Shown here: positions 52,241 to 63,964 of the stretch, piece by piece | Layout: each line of letters opens with the position of its first letter | How positions within the stretch are numbered: the first letter of the stretch is position 1 | DNA from: Theocolax elegans | Lineage: Eukaryota > Arthropoda > Insecta > Hymenoptera > Cerocephalidae | Direction of reading: 5' to 3' | NCBI GenBank assembly: GCA_026168455.1 | Contig: CM047428.1 | Location: 2,546,887-2,610,886, forward strand | Length of the DNA: 64,000 nucleotides | Translations under genes and position numbers: made by a program | Notes under the pieces: generated by a model | What the model was told of the DNA's origin: nothing | What the model saw: only the letters and a program-made list of their open reading frames with translations | The model's database searches: none

Positions 52241-54544
52241 TACCATACCTTTCTTTTTTTTCGTAATTCACGTGCGCCGGTATGTTATCGCACAATACGG
52301 GCAACTTTGATACTACGCGTTCTTTTAATTTTCGGTAATTACTGCAGAAAATTTCATTATCTAGATAAACTCTTTCCGCGTATTCTACCGTAACGCTTCT
52401 ATTTACTTTGTACAGTAAACATTTATTTAAATTCGTATTAAAATTAAATTTTTTATTTTTCGATGAGTAACTTTCCATCCGTTTGAAATTATTTTATTTT
52501 TACTTATTTTATTATTTCAAAAATAAGCGTTTCTAAAAAATCTCTTCTTCGAGTACTACCACGTATTTGCTCATCAATTCTTTCTGAATTTTAATTCAAC
52601 ATTTGGAAATACTGCGGATTGGAATAAAGTGTAAATCTCTATGTTAAATATCAAATGTTGAACCAAGTATATTGATAAGATGTTTACAGGCAATTATTCA
52701 CAATTATAATAATATTATCTATATAATTAGTTTATGAGTTAAAGAGATAAAGTTAATATAACTTTATCGAAATGGATAACTGTGAGACACCTTCAGGTTC
52801 AAGTATCTCAGTTTTCATTATCATTGAGTGATCTTTTACTTTTTTCACTTCAACGAAATCAGACAGTATTTTACAATAAACAAAGTAAGCATCGTATTGA
52901 AAATATTTTAAGCTTTAAAATACTTTTTATTGCAAATAGTCTTATCGTTTGAATTATTTTTATAATATTTGAAATTATTCTCCAAAAATTTCTCTTTCAA
53001 TTTTTTTTTTTTCAAGCAAATCTCAATATTTACATCTTTAGAAAACAAATTCACGGGTAATTAAACGATTTTGGTATTATACAAAATCAAATGAGATTTA
53101 TTTTGAATAAAATATTATTGTACGTATTGCGTTTTATAACAAGCTCTGGAAGAAGATTTAATACCTAAAAACGTGCTTGAAAATACGGGTTGAAGCTTGT
53201 ATTCAGTATGAGTCTGCAGAACATCTACCAAAATTTCATGTCAACAACAACCCTATACACGGTGCACGAGTTACATAAATAGAACATCTGCGGATTTTAC
53301 GCAAAGTAAGTGCACTCGCATACTTACTCTAATGCAGAAATTATTTCTACACATTTCCTACATAAAATTGTAATTAGATGTTTGACTTGGGTTGTACGTA
53401 TGAAAGCGAATTTATAATTCCATAGAGAACCACATTTCCATGTCTATATTCGTTCAACTTTCTTCTTAAAATCTACCGATTCACCTATAAAACAATACCT
53501 AAGAGTGATAATTTTACCGGATTAATTTTATATTTATTAATATTTGATAATTTAAAGTTAACTAAATTGCCAATAATATTTTTAAGATAATTTTGCATTG
53601 CGAAATTACTATAAATAGATCGACGTTTTTTTTTGTGTACTAGCATTAGGAAATACAACCCAGATTACAGGCGAAATACGTGACTTGAAGGTCACACACT
53701 TTTTTTAGTCAAACGTGATGGGAGGAAATCGTATCGTTCGAGTGTGTATGTGTTATTCGCACTAAGAAATCACATACTTAACGTGCGATCTAAACGAAAC
53801 ATTTAGATACAAGACTATATATGATGTTTGATAATATTCACGTTTAAGATCCTAGAATAACATCCAATATCTATATTTATTAAAATGTTTGACTAGTTAT
53901 TACAGACTCTACTACTTAATGTTAATCAACATTACATATCGAGAAATATCAATATATTACCTCGTAGCTTTCTCGTATAGTGCTTATTTCTTATTCTGTA
54001 TAATATTACATCATGTTACTATAGTATATGTAAAATGCGTTTTCATATACTGCGTTTTTTAGAATGATGAGCTACGTGCTAATATCAATTAGTGACGGTT
54101 TGTCGCTTCAAACCAGAAAATGAATAAATTTATGTATTTTAAATCGCCATTTCACGAACATAGTTTTTTCGAAACCAAAAATTGTTAAATACAGACATTT
54201 TTTCAATGTTATACACATTTCGAATCTCCGAATATCAAAATTGATAGAACAAATTTAAAAGAAAAGCAATAAATTTTTTTACTTACATAATTTTTCACGT
54301 CACAGGTGGAGAAGTTATTCAATATCTGAATGAAAAGTGATGTTTAAATAGATTATCCATTATCTATTCGTTTGTCGCATTCTTCATTATTTTTAGTTAC
54401 ATATTTGTACAAAAAACGATTATCATTAATAAAACGATAAAATTTTCATACTTTGAGAATGAGATGAATAATTCATCTAAATCATTACTTGATTACAAAC
54501 TAGGTTATCTCTATCGAGTTTCCAATAGTCTTAATTCTTTCGAT

Positions 54545-54559
54545 AAAAAAAAAAAAAAA
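54545..54559 (+). repeat. A15 homopolymer
   Basis: Run of about 15 A. No element ending in this tail was recognised on its left. Confidence 0.85.
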
Positions 54560-55613
54560 CACGAAAGATCCCGTATCGTACAATGTGACGTTAAAAAATA
54601 GTCGTTTAAATTCTATATTTTTGTTGCATATATAAGTACCAGCTGCTCTCCCATCGTCAGATAGTAAGTAAGAAAAGAAATATATTTTGTTTGAAGCTTT
54701 CAATCGGCAATTAATTTATGTGATTAAACATTTAATGGTTGTTTACAATTGCGCGTATATGAGGCATCCTCCGCTAAACAATAATGAATATGAAATTAGG
54801 TCATCGTGTAAATAGTAAACATGAGATGCGCATTATTCATTCAAAATAAATCAGCTGCGTGTTTCTAAAATTTCGATATCAGTGCGTTAAATTAATTTAA
54901 GCAAATTTTATGCGTATTATCTCTATCATTTGAAGCTAGACAGCGGACAATTAATTTATATAATTTATCGATATCAATTTTATTTAAATCAATAAAAAAT
55001 AAAGAAGAATCTAGTTGTCAATACCGATGGATCGTGTGAAATAACAATTAATCGATGAAATTATTTGATTGATCAGATTCAATGATTAATAATCACGTGC
55101 TTTTACGTTATTTTTTTTTTGCAAATCATCCCCGTGGAAGGAAAATTTTTCGTACGTATACATCATCATTAATGTGACAGATATTACTATTACGTTGACA
55201 GTTTATAATTTATCGTTGTGAATGCTAAACACCGTACTACAACATTATATCTCGAATTCAGTAATGATGCGCAAAGTTTGCCTAATCACCGTGTAAAACG
55301 CATTCATTTTCTCAAACCCATTGAATACCATCGATTGAACATCGCGCGTCTATATAATTTTCTCGCGTAACGCAGAAATCACCATTTGTTTTCGCGTGTG
55401 AAACAATCGCCGTTGATTTGATGGAATCGCAGTAGCAATAATATTTTATCGTACGATGTTTAATCAAAGTATTAAAAAATTATCATACCAATTTTATCGA
55501 AAAGCGTTGTTTCATATCGCTACAGTGTTATAATTTTGTTCACGCGCGGAACGTATGCAATTATTCAGTTTATTTTCGTGAGAGAACAAAAATCTATTGT
55601 TTGGATGACTGGG

Positions 55614-55614
55614 A

Positions 55615-55650
<36 letters not shown>
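55614..55650. repeat. (TA)n microsatellite
   Basis: TA run of about 16 units, shortly before the GC-rich tandem duplication. Confidence 0.95.
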
Positions 55651-55652
<2 letters not shown>

Positions 55653-55824
55653 TATATGTATACAATAAAACTTGAAATCCCTGAGAAACTCCAGCTGGCA
55701 TGAACAGTCGAAAGGCATTCAGAAATCCATGCTTCGATATTGGCAAGAGACCAAATAATTTCTTTTAATATCTCTCTCGTTGCGAGTATTACACTTTTTT
55801 CCTTCCAGTGATGCATTACTTCAA

Positions 55825-56465
55825 CGTGTTCGATGAAAACGCGAATAATCAAAGTACACTTTAAAATAGTATACAAGAATGCCTGTAAAAATAAAAGAGT
55901 TTAAAATACAAATCGGAAATTATTAAACCTACTCCACGTGCGTTATTACACGCGCGGGTATAATACACCGTACACCCTTTTCGAAAAACTAAAAATTTAA
56001 ATCTTAGAAGCCTTTAACTGCATCCCCTTAGCATATAGGGCTCGCTCGTTAAAACCGACGAGCAACACACAGCATCAACGTACCGCGAAGGCGTGGATCA
56101 CCACCCCGCTATACCCTCGGCAGTATTCCCTCGATCCTCGGTTGAATTTACCCCACCATCGGTCTTTCATCGTCGTGACGCGCGGCGCCTTTGCGCGAGC
56201 TTTATGACGTAGAAGCGCGTAAAGCTCCGCGGCGAAATTACACGAGGCGCGCGGGGGTCAGCTCGTGGGCGCGTCTACCGGTTTCTCGGAGTATCAAGCC
56301 AACCGTGGAAAAGCCTCCACGATCGGGAAAAGAGAAAGAGAGGGAACGTTAAGTTCGAATGACGGACGCGCGTTTGGATTTATTATCAAATTATACGGCA
56401 CTTTTGTCACGAGGAATTCCCGCAATGCAATTGTTCGGGATTATGAATATACCTTATATAAGTAC
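55825..56465. repeat. GC-rich tandem duplication, first copy
   Basis: This unit starts CGTGTTCGATGAAAACGCG and ends in a TA-rich stretch. Its middle (about 56090-56440) is the most CpG-rich DNA in the region, with many CGCG words. A second copy follows directly. No credible protein is encoded: the open frames it contains arise from GC-rich sequence and shift between the copies. The GC-rich core could be promoter- or enhancer-like, but nothing confirms that. Confidence 0.85.
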
Positions 56466-57096
56466 ACGTGTTCGATGAAAACGCGAATAATCAAAGTACA
56501 CTAAATTAGTATACAGAATTCCTGTAAAAATAAAAGAGTTTAAAATACAAATCGGAAATTATAACCTACTCCACGTGCGTTATTACACGCGCGGGTATAA
56601 TACACCGTACACCCTTTTCGAAAACTAAAATTTAAATCTTAGAAGCCTTTAACTGCATCCCCTTAGCATATGCGCTCGCTCGTTAAACCGACGAGCAACC
56701 ACACAGCATCAACGTACCGCGAAGGCGTGGCTCACCACCCGCTTATACCCTCGGCAGTATTTCCTCGATCCTCGGTTGAATTTACCCCACCATCGGTTCT
56801 TTCATCGTCGTGACGCGCGGCGGCCTTTGCGCGAGCTTTATGCCGTAGGAAGCGCGTCAAGGCTCCGCGGCGAAATTACACGAGGCGCGCGGGGGTCAGC
56901 TCGTGGGGCGCGTCTACCGGTTTCTCGGAGATCAGCCAACCGTGGAAAAGCCTCCACGATCGGGAAAAGAGAAAGAGAGGGAACGTTAAGTTCGAATGAC
57001 GGACGCGCGTTTGGATTTATTATCAAATTATACGGCACTTTTGTCACGAGGAATTCCCGCAATGCAATTGTTCGGGATTATGAATATATACCTTAT
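56466..57096. repeat. GC-rich tandem duplication, second copy
   Basis: This is a direct copy of the preceding unit. The last 150 or so bases are identical between copies. The first 450 differ at 15 or more places, nearly all single-base gains or losses, often in homopolymers (for example GCGGCGCC against GCGGCGGCC, GTGGGCG against GTGGGGCG). A TA microsatellite follows. The indel-heavy pattern is more typical of consensus error or rapid local slippage than of neutral drift. Confidence 0.85.
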
Positions 57097-57105
57097 ATAT
57101 AGAAC

Positions 57106-57124
57106 TATATATATATATATATAT
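57106..57124. repeat. (AT)n microsatellite
   Basis: Pure AT run directly after the second GC-rich tandem copy. Confidence 0.92.
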
Positions 57125-60105
57125 GTAGCTCCTCTTTATTTCCAATCGAACGGAATTCATCGATTTTGAATTCAAATTGTCGAACTCACTGATATCAACG
57201 AACTGCAGTGAAACATTTTCTTTTTCTTTTCTTTTTTCTTTCCAACATTCGAGTTCTACTATTTGCAAACTTAGCAGCAATTAAGCAGTGTCACTTGCTT
57301 TCAAACACGTCAGTGTACGAGCTTCTATTAAACGTCATGCAGGTCATGGTTAACTTCTTTTTTTCTTCTTTTTATCAAACCATTTTAATTTCTACTTTTT
57401 AACCTTTTTTATGCACACATAGAAAATTTTTTGTAACTCCCTATTATCTTCCGCAAATACATATGAATAATGTAGTGCCAGACTATTCTTAGATTTAACT
57501 ACTTCAAAATGAGTTTAACATTTTAATTTTTTTTTTTATTCTTCTTTTTCACTCTCCCTCCCTCTACATAATATTCTGAATTTTTCACTTTATTGTAATC
57601 TTGTGATTGTATAATTACATGTTCCTTAACACTTTTTGTTCTTTAAAATATTTAACAGAATAGATGTTTAACTATAATTGTATTCCTTAACGATGCAAAG
57701 ATACCTTTGTTTATTTTTAATTTAACGCTAAATAATACAAACAAAAACCAGAGCTGTAATTAGTATTATTTTCGTTCAGTTGTTATCCAGGATAATCAAA
57801 TACGTTTAGATTGTCAAGCATGATGTAAATATTTGCCAGATAATTGTAGCTGTCTCTAAAGTGTGACCAATACATCAATGCATTTATATTGTATAAATTA
57901 ATTCAATAAAATTTGGAGTAATGCTTCGTAGCTCATACATTTACAAAATAAATACTTTTAGTAAATTTTTTGCGATATAAATGAATACTGATCTATGACA
58001 TTGATTTCAAAAGGAAGTAACTATAGCACTTGTACTATGATGAGCATTAATTTTTTGAGGATTTGTTCTTTTCGTACTTATATTAATAAGAATATGTACC
58101 AGACATATTAATGGACTACTTTAAACAATTATTGACAATAATTTTTAAGTGATTAAGAATTTTTTCGATATCATTACTCATGATTTTTTAAGACATCTAA
58201 GGAAATATCTTTATTAGAATTGGCGTGTATGTTAGGAAAATAAATGTGATCTACAACATTGATTAAATATTAAAATAAAAAATGTAAGTGTTAAGATTTT
58301 TAAAAAAATAAGTAGACAATAATTGTGATGATTCTATGAAAGTTATAAATGTAATAGTATAGTCAGGTAAAACGCCGTCAATTTTTAATTATGCCAAGGT
58401 CGATACTACGAAAGCATTTACTGACACATTGTCCTTGATATTAAATTTGAAGGATGAAAAATGGCGAATGCGTAATCAAGCAGGTGAAATTTAGCGCACA
58501 GCCCCGTGGTTTATTCCTAAAGCTAAAGCTCCACGGTTCAGTATTATACGCGCACAGGAAATATGATCTACGCAAATGAAAATTAATGACTGGCACACGA
58601 GAGGGACTCTTGCCTGTTATAAGATACGATGCGCTCATAATTACCTATAGACATGTTAACTTGTCACTAAATTTGATTGTTTTCCATTCGCAAGAAGAAT
58701 AATCGTGTCAAAAGAAGAATCAAAGTTTAGAAAGCCTTCTTTTAATCCAATGAACAATAATAGTCTTGTTTTATTATTCATTAGGTTAGAAAAGAATTTT
58801 AAAACTGATACATATTTAATTAATGTAAATTGGTACAGTTGATAATTCAAAAAGTTCACGATTCATTGGTGATATATTAATTAAACTTTTTAATAAACGT
58901 TATTATTAAAATTGAGAAAGAATAATTTTTAAGATAAAAGTTCGAAAGTGATACAATTGAATTACAATATACTTTATTGAAATTTCTTTTCAGAGATCGA
59001 ATATTCTTTCTAAGAATAAGTAAAATCAAACTATGTTTCGTCGTGCCTGAATAATATAAATACGAGAATTTCATATTTAACATGTAAATTTTTATTTTAT
59101 AACAGCGTTCTATAGATCCACGCGTACATTCAATTCAAATATCCGTAAATACTATAAAAGAATTCTATTGAATCAGTTAGTACATTTATTATTTTTAGCC
59201 GTCAGTGTAACCGGAAATTAAATTAATTTCAACATATATATGAGTACCTAAATATTCCTTTAGATATTAAACATCGAATATTTTTACATCGATTTTTTTT
59301 TATATTTATTTTTACTAAGTATTATTAATTGTAGAATTGTAACGAATACAGGGTTATAATTATCATTTGTGCAAAAGTAGATTTATTACATCATATTTTA
59401 AGGGTATAGAATTAGGTTGAAAAAACTGTTCTTTTTTGTTTTTCATCTTAATGATCTAAAATTGGTATATTACTGGTAAAAATATAAACTTTTTTTGAAA
59501 TTTTCGACAAAACAGAGTCATTTCAATCAAAGCTATACAGAAAAATGTGTCAAAGTTAGTGCTTGTTGCCAAAAGCTCCATACATGCTGCGTTACATCGA
59601 TTTTTCGATTTATTTGACATTTTCTGGAAGTATTCTTTCAATAAATTATTTAAAATGTATAAAAAATAAAAATGGTTTAAAACATTGTTATTTTTGTATA
59701 AAAAATTAATTTTTTAATAATATATATTTTTTAATAAACAACAACAATTTAAATAAAAAAAAGATAATGTAATATTGTAAGAATTACTTGAAAGAATCAC
59801 AAAAAAGAAGAATAATCACAAAAAATTTCAAATTAATTGAAAAAGTGATGAGACGCAAGGAGCATTTAGCACCAAATACTAACTTTGACACCATAACTTT
59901 AGTTAAAACGATTCCATCTTCTTAAAATTTTTCAATAAAAAGTTTTAAATCAGAACATAAAAATTATTTTTTTTATTTTCCAAACCAATTTTATTCTTCA
60001 TTTATATCCGATAAACTGCACGAAAATAAATTAATAAATACATTTGTGTTGATCGTTTACACTTTTAAATAATGAAAAAGTGTCTAGGGCACGTAACTCA
60101 AAAGT
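57125..60105. other. No gene seen: strongly AT-rich DNA
   Basis: Almost entirely AT-rich with poly-T and poly-A words. A short patch at 58480-58640 is richer in CpG. Nothing else could be classified. Confidence 0.6.
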
Positions 60106-60109
60106 TCGC

Positions 60110-60480
60110 GAATGGTGTATGGTTACGCAACGGTCACTCGATCGGTCGGCGATGTCGATCGATTTCAACGGGAAAGAAAAGAAAATAAGCGGTAACAAGC
60201 AGGAGCGCGCGAGAATAAGGTTGGCCGGATGCCGCTAGGGGTAAGGAGGAAAGGGGCGAAAATCCAGGAAAGCTCGAGCGACACATGGGAAATCTTAGCG
60301 AGCTTGTATAGTTTAAGCTCGGATATTGCAGAGCTCGCCGCGTGGAATCCACTTTGCAGTGCTTTTAGACCGGGAATGCTGTTTTGTGTTCCCCGCAGTC
60401 ACTCCTCCTTCCATCCCTCCTGTTTTTTTTATTCAACTTCTCTTTTGCATCTATTGAGAGCTCGCGTCGTTTTTTCTTTC
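60110..60480. promoter_or_regulatory. GC-richer island before the tandem duplication
   Basis: CpG-containing DNA (GATCGGTCGGCGATGTCGATC near 60140, GGCCGGATGCCGCTAGGGG near 60222) with chance frames on both strands. It ends just before the duplicated block begins. Confidence 0.25.
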
Positions 60481-61648
60481 ACGTACCGTTTGAAAGTAGA
60501 TTTTGTTTTTTTTTCATTGGATACACGGGAATCCTCGATGAGACAGTTTGAAAAAGCGTTTCGGTGTATTTGATTTATGAGTCGATCATTCGTTACTTGT
60601 TTACACGTGTGGATCTACAAAATTTGTACGCTTGAGAGTTTTATCCAGAAAACGATAGTTCGCTTAGGATATTTATGTAATTGAAGATTGGCTATTTCCT
60701 TTCGAGATACGTGCATTATATACATCTCGTATAAATATCTATATATCCTTTGATTTCTACTGTTGCGAATTTGATAGAGAAAACGACATAACGCGTAAAA
60801 TTTTTATGGAATAGCTGCGGAGTTATATACGTATCGGTATTTCAGTTCGAAAACATTGTACATTCAATTTTTATGTAATATGGATGTATCGCGAAAGCAA
60901 CGTTGACGGATTCTTGGCAACATTTCATCGAAATATTTTGATATTAACTAGTTTATGCGACTCCTTTGTAACAAACTCTATTATCTACTTTTCAAAGGTA
61001 ATGCAATTAAAAATCTGTAGATTTCGCGTTTCAGATTAATTAGTGTTCAAATTTACAGCAAACTCTATTACTCCAGTTTTATTTTCTTTTTATATTCAAC
61101 ATATTTCTCAGTGTAATTTACAAGATTATTTTGTACACACCCATAAGAAACAAAGTAAATAAAATTTCAATTTCAACGATAATCGAGAGGATCGTACGAT
61201 CGCGCATTTCTTGTAAATATTTTCGATATTTTGCAACTAGATTTTACATAAAGGCTGCGTAAATTGAATTCTTCGTATTCCCTCACAACGGGTTAAATTG
61301 TCATAATTATTAATGGCGTATAATACAAATTTATTTCTCAACAATCCACGCGTAAAAATAATGATAACGTCGTAATATTTATTCATCTCTACGTATAATG
61401 GCTATAATAAAATTTGATTTCACTAAATAAGCAAATGTGAAACCGAATCATTTTCACGAAAATGCAGGGGTACTTGAATTTCATTCATACATCCAAAATA
61501 TGAGAAACACGAATGCTCGTATAATGTACGTACCTCATTTCCGATGAATTCACAGATTTGTTGTGAAAACCGCGGAGGGTATAATTTTGAAAGTTCTTAA
61601 ACTATATATAATAAAAAAAATTAATTAAAAATGTACATACGTATATGT

Positions 61649-61859
61649 TGTAACGGGGTACGGATTGAATATAAGGAATAAAAAAATCAACGAAGGTATC
61701 GGGGCGCGAACCCACGATCCCGGGAGCGCGAGGCAGAAGCCTCACCACTGCGCTACCATTCGGAATTATCCCGGCTAGTCGACTTGGTCCTATCGACGAA
61801 CGTCGCCGATAATTCAGGGACCTAACCTGCGCCGACACTCGAAATCCGTACCCGTTATA
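61649..61859 (-). repeat. 3' LTR of the TRIM element
   Basis: This 211-bp repeat matches the 5' LTR along its whole length. It is preceded, in element orientation, by the purine tract at 61860-61869. It carries the same tRNA-like insert and T-run. Because the two LTRs are made identical at insertion, the lack of differences marks a young element. Confidence 0.88.
61691..61763 (-). other. tRNA-like sequence inside the 3' LTR
   Basis: This is a duplicate of the tRNA-like block in the other LTR, with the same A- and B-box matches and the same missing anticodon-loop structure. It is kept as a separate entry because a solo LTR elsewhere in the genome would look like a tRNA pseudogene or SINE of this sequence. 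Confidence 0.68.
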
Positions 61860-61869
61860 TCCCCCACCC
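61860..61869 (-). other. Polypurine tract of the TRIM element
   Basis: On the minus strand GGGTGGGGGA abuts the 3' LTR. A purine run in this position primes plus-strand DNA synthesis in LTR retroelements. It has one T interruption. Together with the primer-binding site it fixes the orientation of the element. Confidence 0.7.
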
Positions 61870-62272
61870 AAACGCGACCTACGCCCTCGGGGAGCCGTTT
61901 GATCACTTCGATCACCTGGGCTAGAGAGGCGAAGGTTGTCCCTGCTCGACCGGTGTCAAGAAGACCATTTTCTGAGCACCGGGAGCCTCGTTAGGGATAG
62001 CCGTGCGTTTGCACCACCACGCTTGAGATCCCAGAAACTCAAGCTCCCCTACGTCTAGTGCCAACTTTGGAGGTGTACTGCGTATACGTATACACACTGC
62101 GGACTGCAGACACAGGCTTTTCTCCTACAGTCGTACCTCCGCACTTTTTGACGTTCTCGCGGGGAAATCCACCGGGACTGTGGTGGTGGGGATGGGAGTT
62201 TATGACCGACTTCGGTCCAAGATGAGCCAGGCGAAGATAAACTACTTCGTCTCTTCTGGCAAGTGGGTTTTT

Positions 62273-62285
62273 GAGTTGGGCGCCA
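62273..62285 (-). other. Primer-binding site of the TRIM element
   Basis: On the minus strand this reads TGGCGCCCAACTC and starts two bases after the LTR end. TGGCGCC is the usual start of retroelement primer-binding sites that pair with the 3' end (CCA plus acceptor) of a host tRNA. It resembles the lysine-tRNA type, but the exact primer tRNA cannot be named without the host tRNA set. Confidence 0.75.
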
Positions 62286-62287
62286 TT

Positions 62288-62498
62288 TGTAACGGGGTAC
62301 GGATTGAATATAAGGAATAAAAAAATCAACGAAGGTATCGGGGCGCGAACCCACGATCCCGGGAGCGCGAGGCAGAAGCCTCACCACTGCGCTACCATTC
62401 GGAATTATCCCGGCTAGTCGACTTGGTCCTATCGACGAACGTCGCCGATAATTCAGGGACCTAACCTGCGCCGACACTCGAAATCCGTACCCGTTATA
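62288..62498 (-). repeat. 5' LTR of the TRIM element
   Basis: This 211-bp terminal repeat is the upstream LTR in element orientation (minus strand), because the primer-binding site follows its inner edge. It contains a tRNA-like stretch at about 62330-62402 and, downstream of that on the minus strand, a run of seven T that could stop RNA polymerase III. No difference from the other LTR was seen. The outer end reads TATAACGG rather than the canonical TGTAACGG, and both LTRs share this. Confidence 0.88.
62330..62402 (-). other. tRNA-like sequence with Pol III A and B boxes inside the 5' LTR
   Basis: On the minus strand an A-box-like TAGCGCAGTGGT is followed, 43 bases from its start, by a B-box-like GGTTCGCGCCC. 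This is the spacing found in tRNA genes. The middle folds as GAGGC/GCCTC around four bases instead of a normal anticodon arm, and the T-stem and acceptor stem are only partly paired. It is therefore a tRNA-derived promoter relic, not a working tRNA. A downstream T-run could end a short Pol III transcript. The same sequence lies in the 3' LTR at about 61691-61763. Confidence 0.7.
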
Positions 62499-62512
62499 AT
62501 GTAATAATATAT

Positions 62513-62531
62513 AATATATATATATATATAT
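62513..62531. repeat. (AT)n microsatellite beside the TRIM insertion
   Basis: AT run downstream of the TRIM target duplication; the equivalent run in copy B lies at about 63676-63692. Confidence 0.9.
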
Positions 62532-62552
62532 GCAGCATTCCACGTCAATTGG

Positions 62553-63713
62553 ATACACGGGAATCCTCGATGAGACAGTTTGAAAAAGCGTTTCGGTGTA
62601 TTTGATTTATGAGTCGATCATTCGTTACTTGTTTACACGTGTGGATCTACAAAATTTGTACGCTTGAGAGTTTTATCCAGAAAACGATAGTTCGCTTAGG
62701 ATATTTATGTAATTGAAGATTGGCTATTTCCTTTCGAGATACGTGCATTATATACATCTCGTATAAATATCTATATATCCTTTGATTTCTACTGTTGCGA
62801 ATTTGATAGAGAAAACGACATAACGCGTAAAATTTTTATGGAATAGCTGCGGAGTTATATACGTATCGGTATTTCAGTTCGAAAACATTGTACATTCAAT
62901 TTTTATGTAATATGGATGTATCGCGAAAGCAACGTTGACGGATTCTTGGCAACATTTCATCGAAATATTTTGATATTAACTTGTTTATGCGACTCCTTTG
63001 TAACAAACTCTATTATCTACTTTTCAAAGGTAATGCAATTAAAAATCTGTAGATTTCGCGTTTCAGATTAATTAGTGTTCAAATTTACAGCAAACTCTAT
63101 TACTCCAGTTTTATTTTCTTTTTATATTCAACATATTTCTCAGTGTAATTTACAAGATTATTTTGTACACACCCATAAGAAACAAAGTAAATAAATTTCA
63201 ATTTCAACGATAATCGAGAGGATCGTACGATCGCGCATTTCTTGTAAATATTTTCGATATTTTGCAACTAGATTTTACATAAAGGCTGCGTAAATTGAAT
63301 TCTTCGTATTCCCTCACAACGGGTTAAATTGTCATAATTATTAATGGCGTATAATACAAATTTATTTCTCAACAATCCACGCGTAAAAATAATGATAACG
63401 TCGTAATATTTATTCATCTCTACGTATAATGGCTATAATAAAATTTGATTTCACTAAATAAGCAAATGTGAAACCGAATCATTTTCACGAAAATGCAGGG
63501 GTACTTGAATTTCATTCATACATCCAAAATATGAGAAACACGAATGCTCGTATAATGTACGTACCTCATTTCCGATGAATTCACAGATTTGTTGTGAAAA
63601 CCGCGGAGGGTATAATTTTGAAAGTTCTTAAACTATATACGCTAATAAAAAAAATTAATTAAAAATGTACATACATATATGTATATATATATGCAGCATT
63701 CCACGTCAATTGG
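62553..63713. repeat. Tandem duplication, copy B (no TRIM)
   Basis: This 1161-bp direct copy of the preceding block starts with the same ATACACGGGAATCC and ends with the same CACGTCAATTGG. At the position where copy A holds the TRIM it has an uninterrupted TA-rich site (around 63676-63692). It therefore serves as the empty-site reference for the insertion. No coding frame of note. Confidence 0.88.
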
Positions 63714-63964
63714 TCTGATCAAAATTTCAAAATGTACCGAATGTTATGTATACACTGGAAATGTTTTTCAGAAAACAGAAAAAAAATTTTTAGATACTGG
63801 AATCTATTTGTTCAAAAGTTATTCTAAAAAAAAAATATTTATTCCCTTTAAAATAAATATTTATTGTTTATGTTTAATAAGTTACATTCAGATTATAAAC
63901 TTAGAAGCATGTTTCAATTGTTCTTTATAACCAAAATTTAATATTACGATATAAACAATAAAAA

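Larger units (their letters stand above)
50405..55820. other. No gene seen: AT-rich DNA
   Basis: Beyond the island at 51.9 kb and the simple repeats, I see no gene, transposon end or RNA. A GC-richer stretch lies at about 50870-51300. Confidence 0.55.
61649..62498 (-). mobile_element. TRIM (terminal-repeat retrotransposon in miniature), complete, 850 bp
   Basis: Two direct repeats of 211 bp, identical by eye, bound a 428-bp interior. Read on the minus strand, the 5' LTR is the right-hand repeat. Two bases after it comes a primer-binding site with the core TGGCGCCCAAC, and a purine tract GGGTGGGGGA lies directly before the 3' LTR. The LTR ends form a short inverted repeat (TGTAACGGGGTACGGATT at one end, the complement of TATAACGGGTACGGATT at the other). 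The 4-bp sequence ATGT flanks both sides (61645-61648 and 62499-62502), as expected for integrase-made target duplications. The interior has no gag, pol or env coding capacity, so it would depend on an autonomous partner. TRIMs are known from plants and from ants such as the red harvester ant; assignment to any named family is not tested. Identical LTRs imply a recent insertion. Confidence 0.9.
60521..62552. repeat. Tandem duplication, copy A (contains the TRIM element)
   Basis: This block begins ATACACGGGAATCC and ends GCAGCATTCCACGTCAATTGG. Without the 850-bp TRIM and its 4-bp duplication it is about 1.18 kb. It matches the adjacent block almost base for base. Differences seen are one substitution in the ATATTAACTAG/ATATTAACTTG stretch (near 60950 and 62981), one A in a homopolymer near 61162, and changes in the TA-rich tail. 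The left junction shares only ATTGG with the right junction, which fits a duplication through microhomology or a mis-joined assembly. Confidence 0.88.

Noticed and set aside
56989..56997. GTTCGAATG as a possible tRNA B box
   Set aside because: No A box at tRNA distance upstream and no cloverleaf pairing.
56265..57102. Two frames sharing a 50-residue segment, suggesting a conserved protein
   Set aside because: The shared segment is just the identical end of the tandem duplication; upstream the frames differ because of indels between copies.
61105..61116. CTCAGTGTA, like the right end of the CACTGAGAA elements
   Set aside because: No matching left end within 1 kb, and it repeats in copy B only because of the tandem duplication.
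62055..62558. 167-codon minus-strand open frame
   Set aside because: It lies within the TRIM element and runs through an LTR, PBS and tRNA-like block; the same LTR part reappears as a frame in the other LTR. It is a by-product of noncoding repeat sequence.
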